From: CAZCEC01 sp964497615
Lineage (GTDB): Bacteria > Chloroflexota > Anaerolineae > Anaerolineales > UBA6663
Length of the DNA: 40,302 bases
Assembly (NCBI GenBank): GCA_964497615.1
Contig: CAZCEC010000061.1
Location: 1-40,302 of the forward strand
Reading direction: 5' to 3'
This document shows, in pieces, positions 7,740-16,274 of this stretch; the first letter of the stretch is position 1; each line of letters starts with the position of its first letter. The notes under the pieces were generated by a model. The model was given only the letters and a program-made list of their open reading frames with translations. It did not search any database and was not told the DNA's origin. Both the position numbers and the translations under genes were made by a program.

Positions 7740-9658
7740 ATGTCCCGCCGTCGCTTGCAGACGTTCCCGCTGGGGCGCGCGCGTGTTTCCCAAGCTGGAC
7801 TTTTGATCCTGGCGGCTGCCCTCCTGGCGTGCGGCACGCTCACCCCCGGCGCCTCCCCCACCGCGCCCGTCCCTTTGCCCACGCTCCCGCCCGCGGCCAC
7901 GGACGTTCCGGCTGCCTTGCCATCGCCGACTAGTCGGCCAGTCACCGCTCCGCCGCCCACTGCGGCGCCCCCCGCGCAAAACCTGGCCCTTAACCAGCCG
8001 GCTTCCGCGTCGGCCTTGCTCCTGGCCTTCCCGCCCGCTCGCGCCGTGACGGCATCTTCGCCGCCGATCAGGACAACCATTGGAGCGCCGGCTCGCACCC
8101 GCCCCAGTGGATTGAGATTGATCTCGGCGCGCCCGCCCTTATCACTGCGCTGCGCCTGCACGTCAGCCAGTTCCCCGCTGGCCCAACGCACCACCTGATC
8201 TATGGCCGCGCCCCCGCAGGATCGGATCAACTCTTGCACGAATTCGCCGGCCCCACCGCCGACGGCGACGTGCTGGAGGTAAGCCCGCCCGAGCCGTGGA
8301 CCGGCCTCCAGTATATCCGGGTTGAGACAATCGAGAGTCCCTCCTGGGTGGCCTGGCGCGAGATCGAGGTGTTGGGCGAGCTTGATCTCAGCGTCGCCTC
8401 CACCGCTCTCCCGCGCGCCGATGCCCCTAGCCTCATCTTCCACAACGCCCAAGTCCTGACCATGGACCTTGCTCAACCCGCTGCCCAGGCCCTTGCCATC
8501 CGCGGCGACGAACTGCTGGCTGTTGGCTCCAACGCTGAGGTCATGGCCCTATCTGGCCCCGCCACCCGCCTAATCGACCTGGGCGGCCGCGCCGTCCTGC
8601 CCGGCTTCATCGACTCACACGCCCACCGCATCGGCGACCGCTGGCTGTCCGGCGACCCCTCCGCCGAAGCCGCCATCCAGGATGCGATTGAGAAGGGCTG
8701 GACCGGTCTGCACGAGCTGTTCGTCACCGATGAGCGCCTGGCCGAACTGCGCGCCCTCGACGCCGCCGGCCAGATGCGCCTGCGCGTCTCGGCCTACCTC
8801 ACCCTGAACTTCCTCTATGACGAGGCCGGCCCGTGGTACCAGGCCTATGACCCGCGCCAGGCCTTCAGCCCGTATCTCAAGATCGCCGGTCTCAAGATCA
8901 CTCTCGATCAGGAGTGGGGCGAATCTATCCTGTTCACCCCCGGCCGCCTCACTGCCCTGGTGGCCGAGGTCCATGCCCAGGGCTGGCAAGTGGCCACGCA
9001 CGTCTTCGCCCACGAGACCATGACGATGATCCTCGACGCCTATGCCGGCGCGCTGGACGGCGCCCCGAACGACGAGCATCGCCATCGCCTGGAGCATGCC
9101 GCCATCGTGGACGACGAGCAGTTGGCCCGCCTGGCGGACCTGGGTCTCCTCGTCTCCGTCCAACTTAACGGCACCCCTGGCTGGCCCGACGATCCCTCCT
9201 TCCAACAGCGTGTCCCAGCGGACCAGATCCCCTACGTGGCCCGGTTTCGCGACATGCTGTCGGCGGGCGTGTTCATGGTCGGCAACACCGACGCGCCCTG
9301 GGGCACCGTGGACTGGCGCAACCAGGTCCAGCCCACTGCCCCCGGCACGCCCATGCAGGCGCTCTACGAGGCCGTCACCCGCATCACCAACAACGGGCGC
9401 CTCCCCGAACCCTGGCAGGCGGCCCAGACCTTGACTGTCGAGCAGGCCCTGCCCCTGCTTACTCGCAACGGCGCCTATGCCAGCTTCGATGAAGCCCGCC
9501 TTGGCACCCTCACCCCTGGTAAGCTGGCCGACCTCGTCATCTTGTCCGATAACCCGCTCACCGTGCCGACGGACGCACTCCCTGAGATTTCGGTTTTGCT
9601 CACCCTGATCGGCGGGAAGGTGGAGTATTGCGCTGCTGGCGCTCCCGTTTGCCCGTAA
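7740..9658 (+). CDS. Discoidin-amidohydrolase lipoprotein, reading frame broken by a 1-nt deletion
   Basis: The gene starts at 7740 with a lipoprotein signal (GLLILAAALLAC; Cys after LLA) and a Pro/Thr-rich linker. A discoidin-like domain follows, then an Amidohydrolase_3 (YtcJ-like) metal-dependent hydrolase with LIFHNAQVLTMD, AVLPGFIDSHAHRIGD, VATHVFAHETMT, HRHRLEHAAIV and MVGNTDAPWGTVDW. The first frame stops at 8198. The rest continues in another frame that carries the domain unbroken to the stop at 9656-9658. Alignment to the homologous discoidin of the kinase gene places the break at 8047/8048: GCCGTCGAC there is GCCGTGAC here, one C short. Frame 1 is therefore 7740-8047 and frame 2 is 8048-9658. 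It may be a real pseudogene or an assembly error. The rest of the coding sequence looks intact. Confidence 0.75.
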
Positions 9659-9699
9659 TGATCTCGGAACCAGGCGCCCCGTTGGCGCGTCTTAGACCC

Positions 9700-10845
9700 A
9701 TGACCCGCTCATATCGCCTCCCCCTGCGCCCCTTCACTGCCCTGCTGATTGCCGTCACTCTGCTGGCGGCCTGCGCCCCCGGCCAAGCGGCCACCCCATC
9801 GCCCACGCCGCCGCCGCCAACCGCCACGCCGCCCCCGGCGGACTCAGCGTCCCCCACGCCCACGCCCGCCGCTGAACGCCCTACGCCCACGCCGGGCGTC
9901 CCCTCCATGACCGAACCCCCGCCGGCCACCCTAAGCATTGGTGGCCAGAGCCAGTTGTCCGGCATTGGCAGCTACTGCTGGAACACCTCCGGCGATCCGG
10001 CGCAGGGCATGGGCCTGTGCGTGGACAAGATGGGCCTCATCACGCCCCTTGAGCCGATGCTTGTCTCTGCCGGCTCCCTGACGGCCGAGTTCTATCTGCC
10101 GCTCGAAGACGCGCCGAACGAGGTGCTGCTCACCGTCTATCCCGCGCAGGGCGAGCCGTCGGTGTTCGGCGAAGTGCAGGGCTGGCAGCCCAATTTCGAC
10201 CTCGCCCAGACCCACACATTGGCGCTGGTGCCCGCCCAGTCCATCACCCTGGAGTTGGAGCCTGGCCTCTATGTCTTCTCCGTCTTCACACGCTGGGAGG
10301 GTTGGGGCGATGTGCTCTATGGCTTCCTGGTGCAGGTAGGCGAGGGGCAGGGGGCTGGTCCCGCCTTCGTCCTGCCCGCCTCGTGCCGCCCCGCCGGCCC
10401 CGATCGCTCGCCCTACATTGACCCCGGCGGCCGCTATTGCCTCCAGTTCCCCAGCTACTTCCGCATTGGCGATGTGAATGAAGACCGGGCCAACTTCTAT
10501 GGCCCGCCCCTGGACCAATCCATCGAGCCGGTATTCGCCTCGCTAGGCGTGCAGGTGCAGGCCGCGCCTGCCGGCCAGACCCTGGCCGAAATCGTGGACG
10601 CTTTCGCGGCCGAGAATAGCCTGGGCCAGCCCCTCACGCGCCGTGCCCTGACCATGGGCGGCGAGCCGGCCGAGGTGCTGGAGGGCCTGCCGGGCCGCGC
10701 GCTGTCGTGGCAGGCTTTTGTCCTGCACGGCGGCTCCCTGTTTCGCTTCAGCCTGTCGCCGATGGACCCCGCTTTGCCCCAGGCCGAACCCGATGGCCTG
10801 GCCATCTGGCAGGCCGTGGAATCCACGCTGACGTTCATGCCCTGA
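9700..10845 (+). CDS. Lipoprotein of unknown function
   Basis: A 381-residue predicted lipoprotein. The signal sequence ends in the lipobox LLAACAP, followed by about 50 residues of Pro/Thr/Ala-rich linker (repeated TPTP and PPP). After this come two globular parts. The first (about 85-225) includes GIGSYCWNTSG and GLCVDKMG, with a cysteine pair. The second (about 235-381) starts CRPAGPDRSPYID and looks like a compact alpha/beta domain ending TLTFMP. I do not recognise either. The frame is open from 9628, but ATG 9700 begins a good signal sequence. It follows the amidohydrolase lipoprotein by 41 nt and may share its transcript. It probably sits on the outer face of the membrane. Confidence 0.75.
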   Translation: MTRSYRLPLRPFTALLIAVTLLAACAPGQAATPSPTPPPPTATPPPADSASPTPTPAAERPTPTPGVPSMTEPPPATLSIGGQSQLSGIGSYCWNTSGDPAQGMGLCVDKMGLITPLEPMLVSAGSLTAEFYLPLEDAPNEVLLTVYPAQGEPSVFGEVQGWQPNFDLAQTHTLALVPAQSITLELEPGLYVFSVFTRWEGWGDVLYGFLVQVGEGQGAGPAFVLPASCRPAGPDRSPYIDPGGRYCLQFPSYFRIGDVNEDRANFYGPPLDQSIEPVFASLGVQVQAAPAGQTLAEIVDAFAAENSLGQPLTRRALTMGGEPAEVLEGLPGRALSWQAFVLHGGSLFRFSLSPMDPALPQAEPDGLAIWQAVESTLTFMP

Positions 10846-10855
10846 CGCTCCCGCG

Positions 10856-10864
10856 TGATACAAT
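10856..10864 (+). promoter_or_regulatory. Extended -10 box (TGnTACAAT) of a leaderless gene
   Basis: TGATACAAT combines the extended -10 TG with TACAAT and ends 8 nt before the ATG at 10873. It begins 11 nt after the preceding stop codon. Confidence 0.55.
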
Positions 10865-10872
10865 TCCGGGCG

Positions 10873-11535
10873 ATGAAACGCCTCTTCGCCCAGCTCAAGG
10901 AACCCGTCAACGGCCTCACGCATGCCGCCTCGGCCCTGCTGGCGCTGGCCGGCCTGGCCGTCCTGCTCATCTACAGCCCGCCCGACTGGCTCTCGCGCGC
11001 GGCGCTCTTCGCCTATGGCCTGAGTATGGTGCTGCTCTTCTCCGCCAGCTCCGCCTACCACCTTATCAGGACCACGCCCGAACGGACCCTGTTTCTGCGC
11101 AAGCTCGATCACACTGCTATCTTCCTGCTCATCGCCGGCACCTATACGCCCGTGTGCGCCATCGTGCTCACCGGGGCCTGGCGCTGGGGCTTGTTGGCCG
11201 TCATCTGGGCCCTGGCCGTGATCGGCATCACCTTCCGCCTTTTCTACATGCGCGGGCCGCGCTGGCTGTCGGTCGTCATCTATATGGGCATGGGGTGGGT
11301 GGGGGTGCTCGGCTTTGGGCAGTTGTTCGCGGTGCTGCCTGCCGCCGGCATCGGCTGGCTGGTGGCCGGCGGCGTGCTCTACTCGCTGGGTGCGCTGATC
11401 TACGCCACCCGCCGCTTTGATTTCTACCCCGGCGTCTTCGGGTTTCACGAAGTCTGGCACCTGTTTGTCTCGGCGGCCAGCGCCGCGCACTTCGTATTCG
11501 TGCTGGCCTACGTGGCGCCGGCCGGGCTGCGATGA
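10873..11535 (+). CDS. Hemolysin III / PAQR-family membrane protein
   Basis: A 220-residue seven-helix membrane protein of the HlyIII/PAQR family. The family's metal-site residues are all visible: SSAYH (His63), LDHT (Asp79), and the C-terminal HEVWH (His192 and His196). GTYTP follows the second helix as usual. PAQR proteins are thought to be zinc-dependent intramembrane hydrolases. The hemolysin name comes from one early report and need not describe this protein. The frame begins at GTG 10855, but that codon lies within the promoter box, so ATG 10873 (MKRLFAQLKEPVNG) is chosen. Its stop overlaps the SURF1 start (ATGA at 11532-11535), so the two genes are translationally coupled. Confidence 0.85.
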   Translation: MKRLFAQLKEPVNGLTHAASALLALAGLAVLLIYSPPDWLSRAALFAYGLSMVLLFSASSAYHLIRTTPERTLFLRKLDHTAIFLLIAGTYTPVCAIVLTGAWRWGLLAVIWALAVIGITFRLFYMRGPRWLSVVIYMGMGWVGVLGFGQLFAVLPAAGIGWLVAGGVLYSLGALIYATRRFDFYPGVFGFHEVWHLFVSAASAAHFVFVLAYVAPAGLR

Positions 11536-12299
11536 CCCCCGCGCGCGCCGCCGCCCCGGCCTCTCGCGCCTGGGGCGGGTTGGTGGCCGCCGGGGTGGTC
11601 CTCGCCATCCTGGTGATGCTGGCCCTTGGCGTGTGGCAGCTCGATCGGCTGGGCCAGCGCCGCGCCGAGAACGCCGCCATTGCTGCCCGGCTGGATCAAC
11701 CCCCGCTTGACCTTAACACCGCGCCAATTGCGGTTCTGCCGCCCTACACCCCGGTGCGCGTCACAGGCATCTTCGACTTCGACAACGAGATCGTCCTGCG
11801 CAACCGCGCCCATCTGGACTCGCCCGGTGTGCATGTGCTTACCCCCCTGCGGCTGGCCGGCAGCGACGCGGCTGTGCTAGTAGATCGCGGGTGGATTCCC
11901 TACACCCAGGCCGAGCCGGCCCTCCGCGCCGCCTATCACCAGCCGGCTGGCGAGGTCGTCATCACTGGCCTGGTGCAGCCCTCACAGGTGCGCGCCGCCG
12001 CCTTCCTGCCCGCCGACCCCGCGCCCGCGCCTGGCCAACCGCGGCTCGACGCCTGGTACTGGGTTAACCTGGACCAGATTGCCCAGCAGATGCCCTATCC
12101 GCTGCGGCCCTTCTTCATCGAAGCAGACTCAAGCGGCGATGCGGGGACCCTGCCCATTGCTGGCTCCACCGTGGATCTGAGCGACGGCCCGCACCTCAGT
12201 TACGCCATCCAATGGTTTGCCTTCGCCCTCATCCTGGCCGTGGGCAGCCTGGCCCTCTGGCGCCAGCGCCGCCGCGCGGCGCCCATCCACCGGCGCTAG
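11532..12299 (+). CDS. SURF1-family cytochrome oxidase assembly protein
   Basis: A 255-residue protein with the SURF1 layout: an N-terminal membrane helix (about residues 15-36) running into LGVWQLDRLGQRR, a periplasmic domain with YTPVRVTGIFDFDNEIVLRNR and VLVDRGWIPYTQAEPA, and a C-terminal helix (about 225-245) preceded by HLSYAIQWFAFAL. SURF1 proteins help insert heme a into cytochrome c oxidase subunit I, so this gene suggests that the organism has a heme-copper oxidase. None is in this window. The start overlaps the HlyIII stop by 4 nt. A strong bidirectional terminator follows directly. Confidence 0.9.
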   Translation: MTPARAAAPASRAWGGLVAAGVVLAILVMLALGVWQLDRLGQRRAENAAIAARLDQPPLDLNTAPIAVLPPYTPVRVTGIFDFDNEIVLRNRAHLDSPGVHVLTPLRLAGSDAAVLVDRGWIPYTQAEPALRAAYHQPAGEVVITGLVQPSQVRAAAFLPADPAPAPGQPRLDAWYWVNLDQIAQQMPYPLRPFFIEADSSGDAGTLPIAGSTVDLSDGPHLSYAIQWFAFALILAVGSLALWRQRRRAAPIHRR

Positions 12300-12333
12300 A
12301 AAAAAAGACGGCCTCCGTGAGGAGGCCGTTTTT
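12300..12333. terminator. Bidirectional intrinsic terminator
   Basis: A perfect 9-bp stem (ACGGCCTCC at 12308-12316, GGAGGCCGT at 12321-12329) with loop GTGA is preceded by seven A's (12300-12306) and followed by five T's (12329-12333). It would therefore stop transcription from SURF1 on the plus strand and from the pilin gene on the minus strand. Confidence 0.9.
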
Positions 12334-12363
12334 GCTTAGGCGGGTGAAGCGCAGACGGTGGTA

Positions 12364-12510
12364 CTAGATGCTGTTGACGATGTTGCTGAAGACGTCGCCG
12401 ATGGCGGGGCCGAGCAGGGCCAGGATCACGATGACCACGACGGCCACCAGAACCAGGATCAGGGCGTATTCCACAAGGCCTTGGCCCTTGTTGTCCTTAA
12501 AAGTAAGCAT
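12364..12510 (-). CDS. flp: Flp/Fap-type pilin
   Basis: A 48-residue protein, MLTFKDNKGQ followed by GLVEYALILVLVAVVV and a hydrophobic helix ending in LALLGPAIGDVFSNIVNSI. This is the Flp/Fap class IVb prepilin form: a short basic leader, Gly at the processing site, Glu five residues into the mature chain (GQGLVEY), and a single long helix. A prepilin peptidase would cut after Gly9, and the product would polymerise into a tight-adherence pilus. AAAGGA sits 8 nt upstream of the ATG. No tad assembly genes are in the window, so the pilin gene stands alone here. A promoter candidate lies at 12578-12606, and the shared terminator is about 30 nt past the stop. Confidence 0.9.
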   Translation of the reverse strand: MLTFKDNKGQGLVEYALILVLVAVVVIVILALLGPAIGDVFSNIVNSI

Positions 12511-12577
12511 GGATCATGTCCTTTCGAGAATTAATATGTCAATGTGATGGAATGGATGTGTACGCCTAAGCATCGAC

Positions 12578-12606
12578 ATCTTAAGCGGATTCTCAGAAAA
12601 ATGCAA
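12578..12606 (-). promoter_or_regulatory. Candidate promoter of the Flp pilin gene
   Basis: On the minus strand, TTGCAT (12606-12601) and TAAGAT (12583-12578) are separated by exactly 17 nt. They lie in the AT-rich gap upstream of the pilin gene, leaving a 5' leader of about 60 nt with an AAAGGA ribosome-binding site. This gene would thus not be leaderless, unlike several neighbours. Confidence 0.55.
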
Positions 12607-12651
12607 GGGTGAGTTTGTAATTGGTTTGTACGACAAAAGTCACCCGATTTG

Positions 12652-13239
12652 TTATGGATTTTGACGGTGTTTGTCGCCACTGGCCGGGGTTAGCGCCGAG
12701 GTAGACTCGCCCTCACCGTCATCGCCATCCACCAGCCCCCGCAGGAAGCCCAGCACCGCCGCGCCCATCACCCGGCTCTCGTGCATCACCCGGTCGGCCA
12801 GGTGGCGCGCGCGCTCCAGACGGCGCACCGGCTCTTGCGGCGTCAGCTCATATAGCTCCACCAGCACCCCATGCGTGCTCTCCGGGTGTATGAACGCGAT
12901 CTGCTTGCCGCCGGTGCCGATGCGCGGCGTCTCGTCAATCAGCCGCGTGCCGCGGGCCTTGAGCGCCTCCAGCGTGGCGGCGATGTCGTCCACCTCGAAA
13001 CAGATATGGTGGATGCCGGGCCCGCGCTTGGCCAGGTAGCGCGCCACGCCCGACGTGGTCGTGGTGGGCTTCACCAGTTCCACCTCGCTCTCACCCGTCG
13101 GCAGAAATGCCACGGCCGACTGCTGGTCGGGCACATCCTCCACGTGCGTCAGTTCCAGTCCCAGCGAGTCGCGCCAAAAGCCCAGCGCTGCGTCAATGTC
13201 GTCCACCACGATAGCGATATGGTCAATGCGTTTGATCAT
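12652..13239 (-). CDS. mce: Methylmalonyl-CoA epimerase
   Basis: A 195-residue vicinal-oxygen-chelate (glyoxalase-fold) protein that interconverts (S)- and (R)-methylmalonyl-CoA. It has the two-module layout IDHIAIVVDDIDAALGFWRD ... GIHHICFEVDDIAATLEALK ... HGVLVELYE, in which His7, the HH of GIHHI and the Glu of LVELYE are the expected metal ligands. The usual family length is about 135 residues. Here a 60-residue tail without clear homology follows (RRLERARHLADRVMHESRV, then an acidic stretch). The ATG at 13239 is chosen over the GTG at 13251 because GGTGAGAG lies just upstream. It overlaps the end of the preceding GT87-like gene by 17 nt and is the last gene of the block starting with the mutase. 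Confidence 0.9.
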   Translation of the reverse strand: MIKRIDHIAIVVDDIDAALGFWRDSLGLELTHVEDVPDQQSAVAFLPTGESEVELVKPTTTTSGVARYLAKRGPGIHHICFEVDDIAATLEALKARGTRLIDETPRIGTGGKQIAFIHPESTHGVLVELYELTPQEPVRRLERARHLADRVMHESRVMGAAVLGFLRGLVDGDDGEGESTSALTPASGDKHRQNP

Positions 13240-14446
13240 GCGCTCTCTCACCCATCATCAGGTAGATCCACAGCCCAATCGGCAGGGGAAGATACATGAC
13301 CGCTTGTTCCTGATTCCCCTGAACGGTGCCCAGAAACAAGCCCCACAACCCGGCCAGCAGCGCCGCCTGCACAGCCAGCAGCAAGCCGCTGCCCCAGCGC
13401 CCTGCCAGCCTGCCGAACAGCGTGAACAGCACTGGGGTCATTATCACATAGTCTGTTGTGGCGATGCGCGGCGCCACCAGGCAGGTAGTCACCAGGGTCA
13501 GCCCGGCCGCATGGGCGAAGGCCTGCCCGGCGCGGCCCCAAGCCCGCCGCCAGGCCATGAGCAGGACCGCCACGAGCGCGCCGCTGAGGACGATCTGCAG
13601 CGCAGCCGCCTGGCTGGGCCAAAGCGCCCGGGCCGCAATCTCCACCGGCGGCGCGCTGACGGTCGTGCCGGCATAGATCGGAACTTGCCCGAGCCAGTCG
13701 CCCAGCCACGACGGCAGCAGCGCGAACGACACGCCCAGCCAGAGCGCCAGCGCGCCCGCCGACCATCCCAGCAGCGTCCACCGGCGGGCGCTCACCGCCC
13801 ATACCCACACCGCCGGCAGGATGAGAAATGAGAGTTGCGGCTTGGCGGCGGTGAGCGCCAGCAGCACGCCGGCCAGCCGGTCCTGCCGCCGCTGAACCGC
13901 CACCAGAGCGCCCACCAGCAGCGCCGCCAGGATGCCGGCCACCTGGCCCAGCAGCAAGGTGCGCGCCGCGTGATACCAGAGCAGGCCGAATACCAGCGCG
14001 GCCCCCAGCAGCCAGGGACGGGGCCGCCATTGACTCCAGGTTGTGCTGAGCAACACCAGCCCGGCTAGCGAAAGCTGGAGCAGCGCCAGCCAGAAGGCCG
14101 AGGCCCAGGCATAGTCGGGGATGAGGGCCGCCGGCAGGACAATGAACGCGGCCAGCAGCGGGTAGGCGAATTGGAGTTGGTCTTCGTGCGGCAGGGCCAG
14201 CCGGCCAGAGGTTCCTAGCTGGTTGGCCCGCGTGGCTTCGGCAGAGTAGGGGTTTTGGCCGGTGAGCAGCCAGGCGCGCGTGGGCTGCCAGCGGGCGTAG
14301 AAGTCGGCCGCGCCCGGCACACGGCTGGTGAAGGCGGCGTGCAGAGCAACTGTCTGGGCCGCCACCAACAGAGCCAGCCCGCCCAGCGCCAGCCCCACCG
14401 GCAGCCGACCCTGGTCAGCCGGCGGGCCGATACTCACCCCAAACAC
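13223..14446 (-). CDS. GT87/DUF2029-like membrane glycosyltransferase
   Basis: A polytopic membrane protein of up to 407 residues resembling GT-C enzymes of family GT87 (DUF2029), which use polyprenyl-phosphate sugars outside the membrane. After the first helix comes AADFYARWQPTRAWLLTGQNPYS, the acidic loop expected to hold the catalytic aspartate. A later loop has TAAKPQLSFLILP, and DYVIMTPVL precedes the last helices. The start is unsure: GTG 14446 overlaps the mutase gene by 32 nt, and GTG 14437 or 14398 would also do. It lies between the mutase and epimerase genes, overlapping both, although nothing about it suggests a role in their pathway. Confidence 0.75.
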   Translation of the reverse strand: MFGVSIGPPADQGRLPVGLALGGLALLVAAQTVALHAAFTSRVPGAADFYARWQPTRAWLLTGQNPYSAEATRANQLGTSGRLALPHEDQLQFAYPLLAAFIVLPAALIPDYAWASAFWLALLQLSLAGLVLLSTTWSQWRPRPWLLGAALVFGLLWYHAARTLLLGQVAGILAALLVGALVAVQRRQDRLAGVLLALTAAKPQLSFLILPAVWVWAVSARRWTLLGWSAGALALWLGVSFALLPSWLGDWLGQVPIYAGTTVSAPPVEIAARALWPSQAAALQIVLSGALVAVLLMAWRRAWGRAGQAFAHAAGLTLVTTCLVAPRIATTDYVIMTPVLFTLFGRLAGRWGSGLLLAVQAALLAGLWGLFLGTVQGNQEQAVMYLPLPIGLWIYLMMGERAHDQTH

Positions 14447-16079
14447 CCCGCAGGGTGTGGCAAATCTCGCCCACGCTTACGTCGTGCTCCACGGCGGCGA
14501 TGAAGTGGGGCATCAGGTTGTCGTTCCCGCCCGCCGCTTCCCGCAGCCGGTCCAGGTGCGCCTGGGCCTGCACCGGGTCGCGCCGCGCCCGCAAGGCCCG
14601 CAGCCGCTCGCGCGCCTGGGCCTCGATGGCCGGGTCCACCCGCAGCCGCTCCACCTGGCTCTGCTCCTCGCTTTGGAACTCGTTCACGCCCACGACGATC
14701 TGTTCGCCGCGCTCTACGGCCTGCTGGTAGGCGTAGGCCGCCTCCTGGATTTCGCCCTGCATGTAGCCGCGCTCGATGGCTTTCAGCGCGCCGCCCAGTT
14801 CGTCGATCTGCTGCAGATAAGCTTCCGCCTGGGCCTCCAGGCTGTCTGTCAGCGCCTCGATGGCATACGCCCCGCCCAACGGGTCCACCGTGTCGGCCAC
14901 GCCGCTCTCGTGCGCGATGATCTGCTGGGTGCGCAGGGCCACCCGCACTGCGCCTTCCGATGGCAGCGCCAGCGCCTCGTCCAGGCTGTTGGTGTGCAGC
15001 GACTGCGCCCCGCCCAGCACCGCCGCCAACGCCTGCAGCGCCACGCGCACCACGTTATTCTGCGGCTGCTGCGCCGTCAGGGTGCTGCCACCCGTCTGCG
15101 CGTGGAAGCGCAGCATCAGGCTGCGCGGGTCGCGCGCCCCAAACCGCTCACGCATCAGCCGCGCCCACAGCCGCCGCGCCGCCCGGAACTTCGCCACCTC
15201 CTCCAGGAACTGGTTGTGGGCGTTGAAGAAGAACGAGAGTTGGGCCGCAAACTCATCCACCCCCAGCCCCGCGTCCACCGCTGCCTGCACATACGCCAGC
15301 CCGTTCGCCAGGGTGAAGGCGATCTCCTGCGCCGCGGTGCTGCCCGCCTCGCGGATGTGGTAGCCCGAGATGGAGATCGTGTTCCACTGCGGCACCTCCG
15401 CCCGGCAGTAGGCGAAGATATCGGTGATCAGCCGCATGGACGGGGCGGGGGGAAAGATGTAGGTGCCGCGCGCGATGTACTCTTTCAGGATGTCGTTCTG
15501 GATGGTGCCGCGCAGTTGGCGCGGCCCCACCCCCTGCCGCTTGGCGACCGCAATGTACAGCGCCAGCAGGATGCCGGCCGGCGCATTGATGGTCATGCTG
15601 GTGCTGACTTTGTCAAGCGGGATGCCGTCGAACAGCCGCGCCATGTCGTCCAGCGACGAGATAGACACGCCCACCTTGCCCACCTCGCCCAGCGCCATGG
15701 GGTCGTCGGCGTCGTACCCGATCTGCGTTGGCAGGTCGAACGCCACCGACAGCCCGGTCTGCCCCTGTGCGAGCAGGAACTTGTAGCGGGCGTTGCTCTC
15801 TTCGGCCGTGGCATACCCGGCATACTGCCGCATCGTCCACAGCCGCCCACGGTACATCGTCGGCTGGATGCCGCGCGTGAATGGGTACGCGCCCGGAAAA
15901 CCCAGCTTCTCCAGGAACGCCTGCGCGTCGGTGCCGTCCAAGCTGGGCGGCGCATATACCCGCTCCAGCGGCATGCCCGACGAAGTCTGGAAATCTGCCT
16001 GCCGTTCCGGCGCCCGGCGCAGGGCGGGCCCCAATACTTCCCGTTCCCACTGCTGGCGCGCCTCAGGATACTCAGTCAT
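14415..16079 (-). CDS. Methylmalonyl-CoA mutase, large (catalytic) chain
   Basis: A 554-residue acyl-CoA mutase catalytic chain (TIM barrel) that carries out the B12-dependent carbon-skeleton rearrangement between methylmalonyl-CoA and succinyl-CoA. Clear landmarks are PFTRGIQPTMYRGRLWTMRQ, GLSVAFDLPTQIGYDADDP, GTIQNDILKEYIARGTYIFP, SISGYHIREAG, HAQTGGSTLTAQQPQNN and QSLHTNSLDEALALPSE. The Arg in KEYIAR and the Tyr in PTMYR match the residues that bind the substrate carboxylate in methylmalonyl-CoA mutase, which argues against isobutyryl-CoA mutase. The protein ends before any B12-binding domain (no DxHxxG), so a separate small B12 subunit must be encoded elsewhere. A TATAAT lies 7 nt upstream of the ATG, so it probably heads its own transcript with the GT87-like and epimerase genes. 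Confidence 0.92.
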   Translation of the reverse strand: MTEYPEARQQWEREVLGPALRRAPERQADFQTSSGMPLERVYAPPSLDGTDAQAFLEKLGFPGAYPFTRGIQPTMYRGRLWTMRQYAGYATAEESNARYKFLLAQGQTGLSVAFDLPTQIGYDADDPMALGEVGKVGVSISSLDDMARLFDGIPLDKVSTSMTINAPAGILLALYIAVAKRQGVGPRQLRGTIQNDILKEYIARGTYIFPPAPSMRLITDIFAYCRAEVPQWNTISISGYHIREAGSTAAQEIAFTLANGLAYVQAAVDAGLGVDEFAAQLSFFFNAHNQFLEEVAKFRAARRLWARLMRERFGARDPRSLMLRFHAQTGGSTLTAQQPQNNVVRVALQALAAVLGGAQSLHTNSLDEALALPSEGAVRVALRTQQIIAHESGVADTVDPLGGAYAIEALTDSLEAQAEAYLQQIDELGGALKAIERGYMQGEIQEAAYAYQQAVERGEQIVVGVNEFQSEEQSQVERLRVDPAIEAQARERLRALRARRDPVQAQAHLDRLREAAGGNDNLMPHFIAAVEHDVSVGEICHTLRGVWGEYRPAG

Positions 16080-16086
16080 TCTAAAG

Positions 16087-16092
16087 ATTATA
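16087..16092 (-). promoter_or_regulatory. -10 box (TATAAT) of the mutase gene, leaderless
   Basis: On the minus strand a perfect TATAAT, preceded by GTG, ends 7 nt before the ATG at 16079. Confidence 0.65.
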
Positions 16093-16148
16093 CACGGGCT
16101 GCGATGTCACCTGCCGCCCTGCCCGTCCCGCTGCCGCCGAATGACTTC

Positions 16149-16274
16149 CGCCGCTGCCCCGGCCCGCGTGTAGCCGGCGGGTTTATCCCGCCGCCGCCCC
16201 AGCCTGCCCGCAACGGGCGAGTTTACTTCGCCGCTGCCCCGGCCCGCGCGTAGCCGGCGGGTTTATCCCGCCGC
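16149..16274. repeat. 46-bp direct repeat with stem-loops, second copy inside the CPBP gene end
   Basis: 16149-16194 and 16229-16274 are 46-bp copies differing at one base, 80 bp apart. Each holds the stem-loop CGGCGGG-TTTAT-CCCGCCG. Between them a related hairpin (GGCGA-GTTTACT-TCGCC, about 16217-16233) and a small one (GCCCG-CAA-CGGGC) occur. The second copy runs across the stop of the CPBP gene and encodes its last residues (RRDKPAGYARAG). The first copy is intergenic. This looks like a mobile or spreading stem-loop repeat. Confidence 0.75.

Noticed and set aside
9600..9699. Promoter just before the lipoprotein at 9700
   Set aside because: TTAGAC lies only 2 nt before the ATG, a spacing that does not fit the other boxes, and no better candidate is visible.
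10873..11535. Hemolysin toxin
   Set aside because: The HlyIII/PAQR family is a general membrane family with a metal site. Haemolytic action is not established for most members, and the context is respiratory (SURF1).
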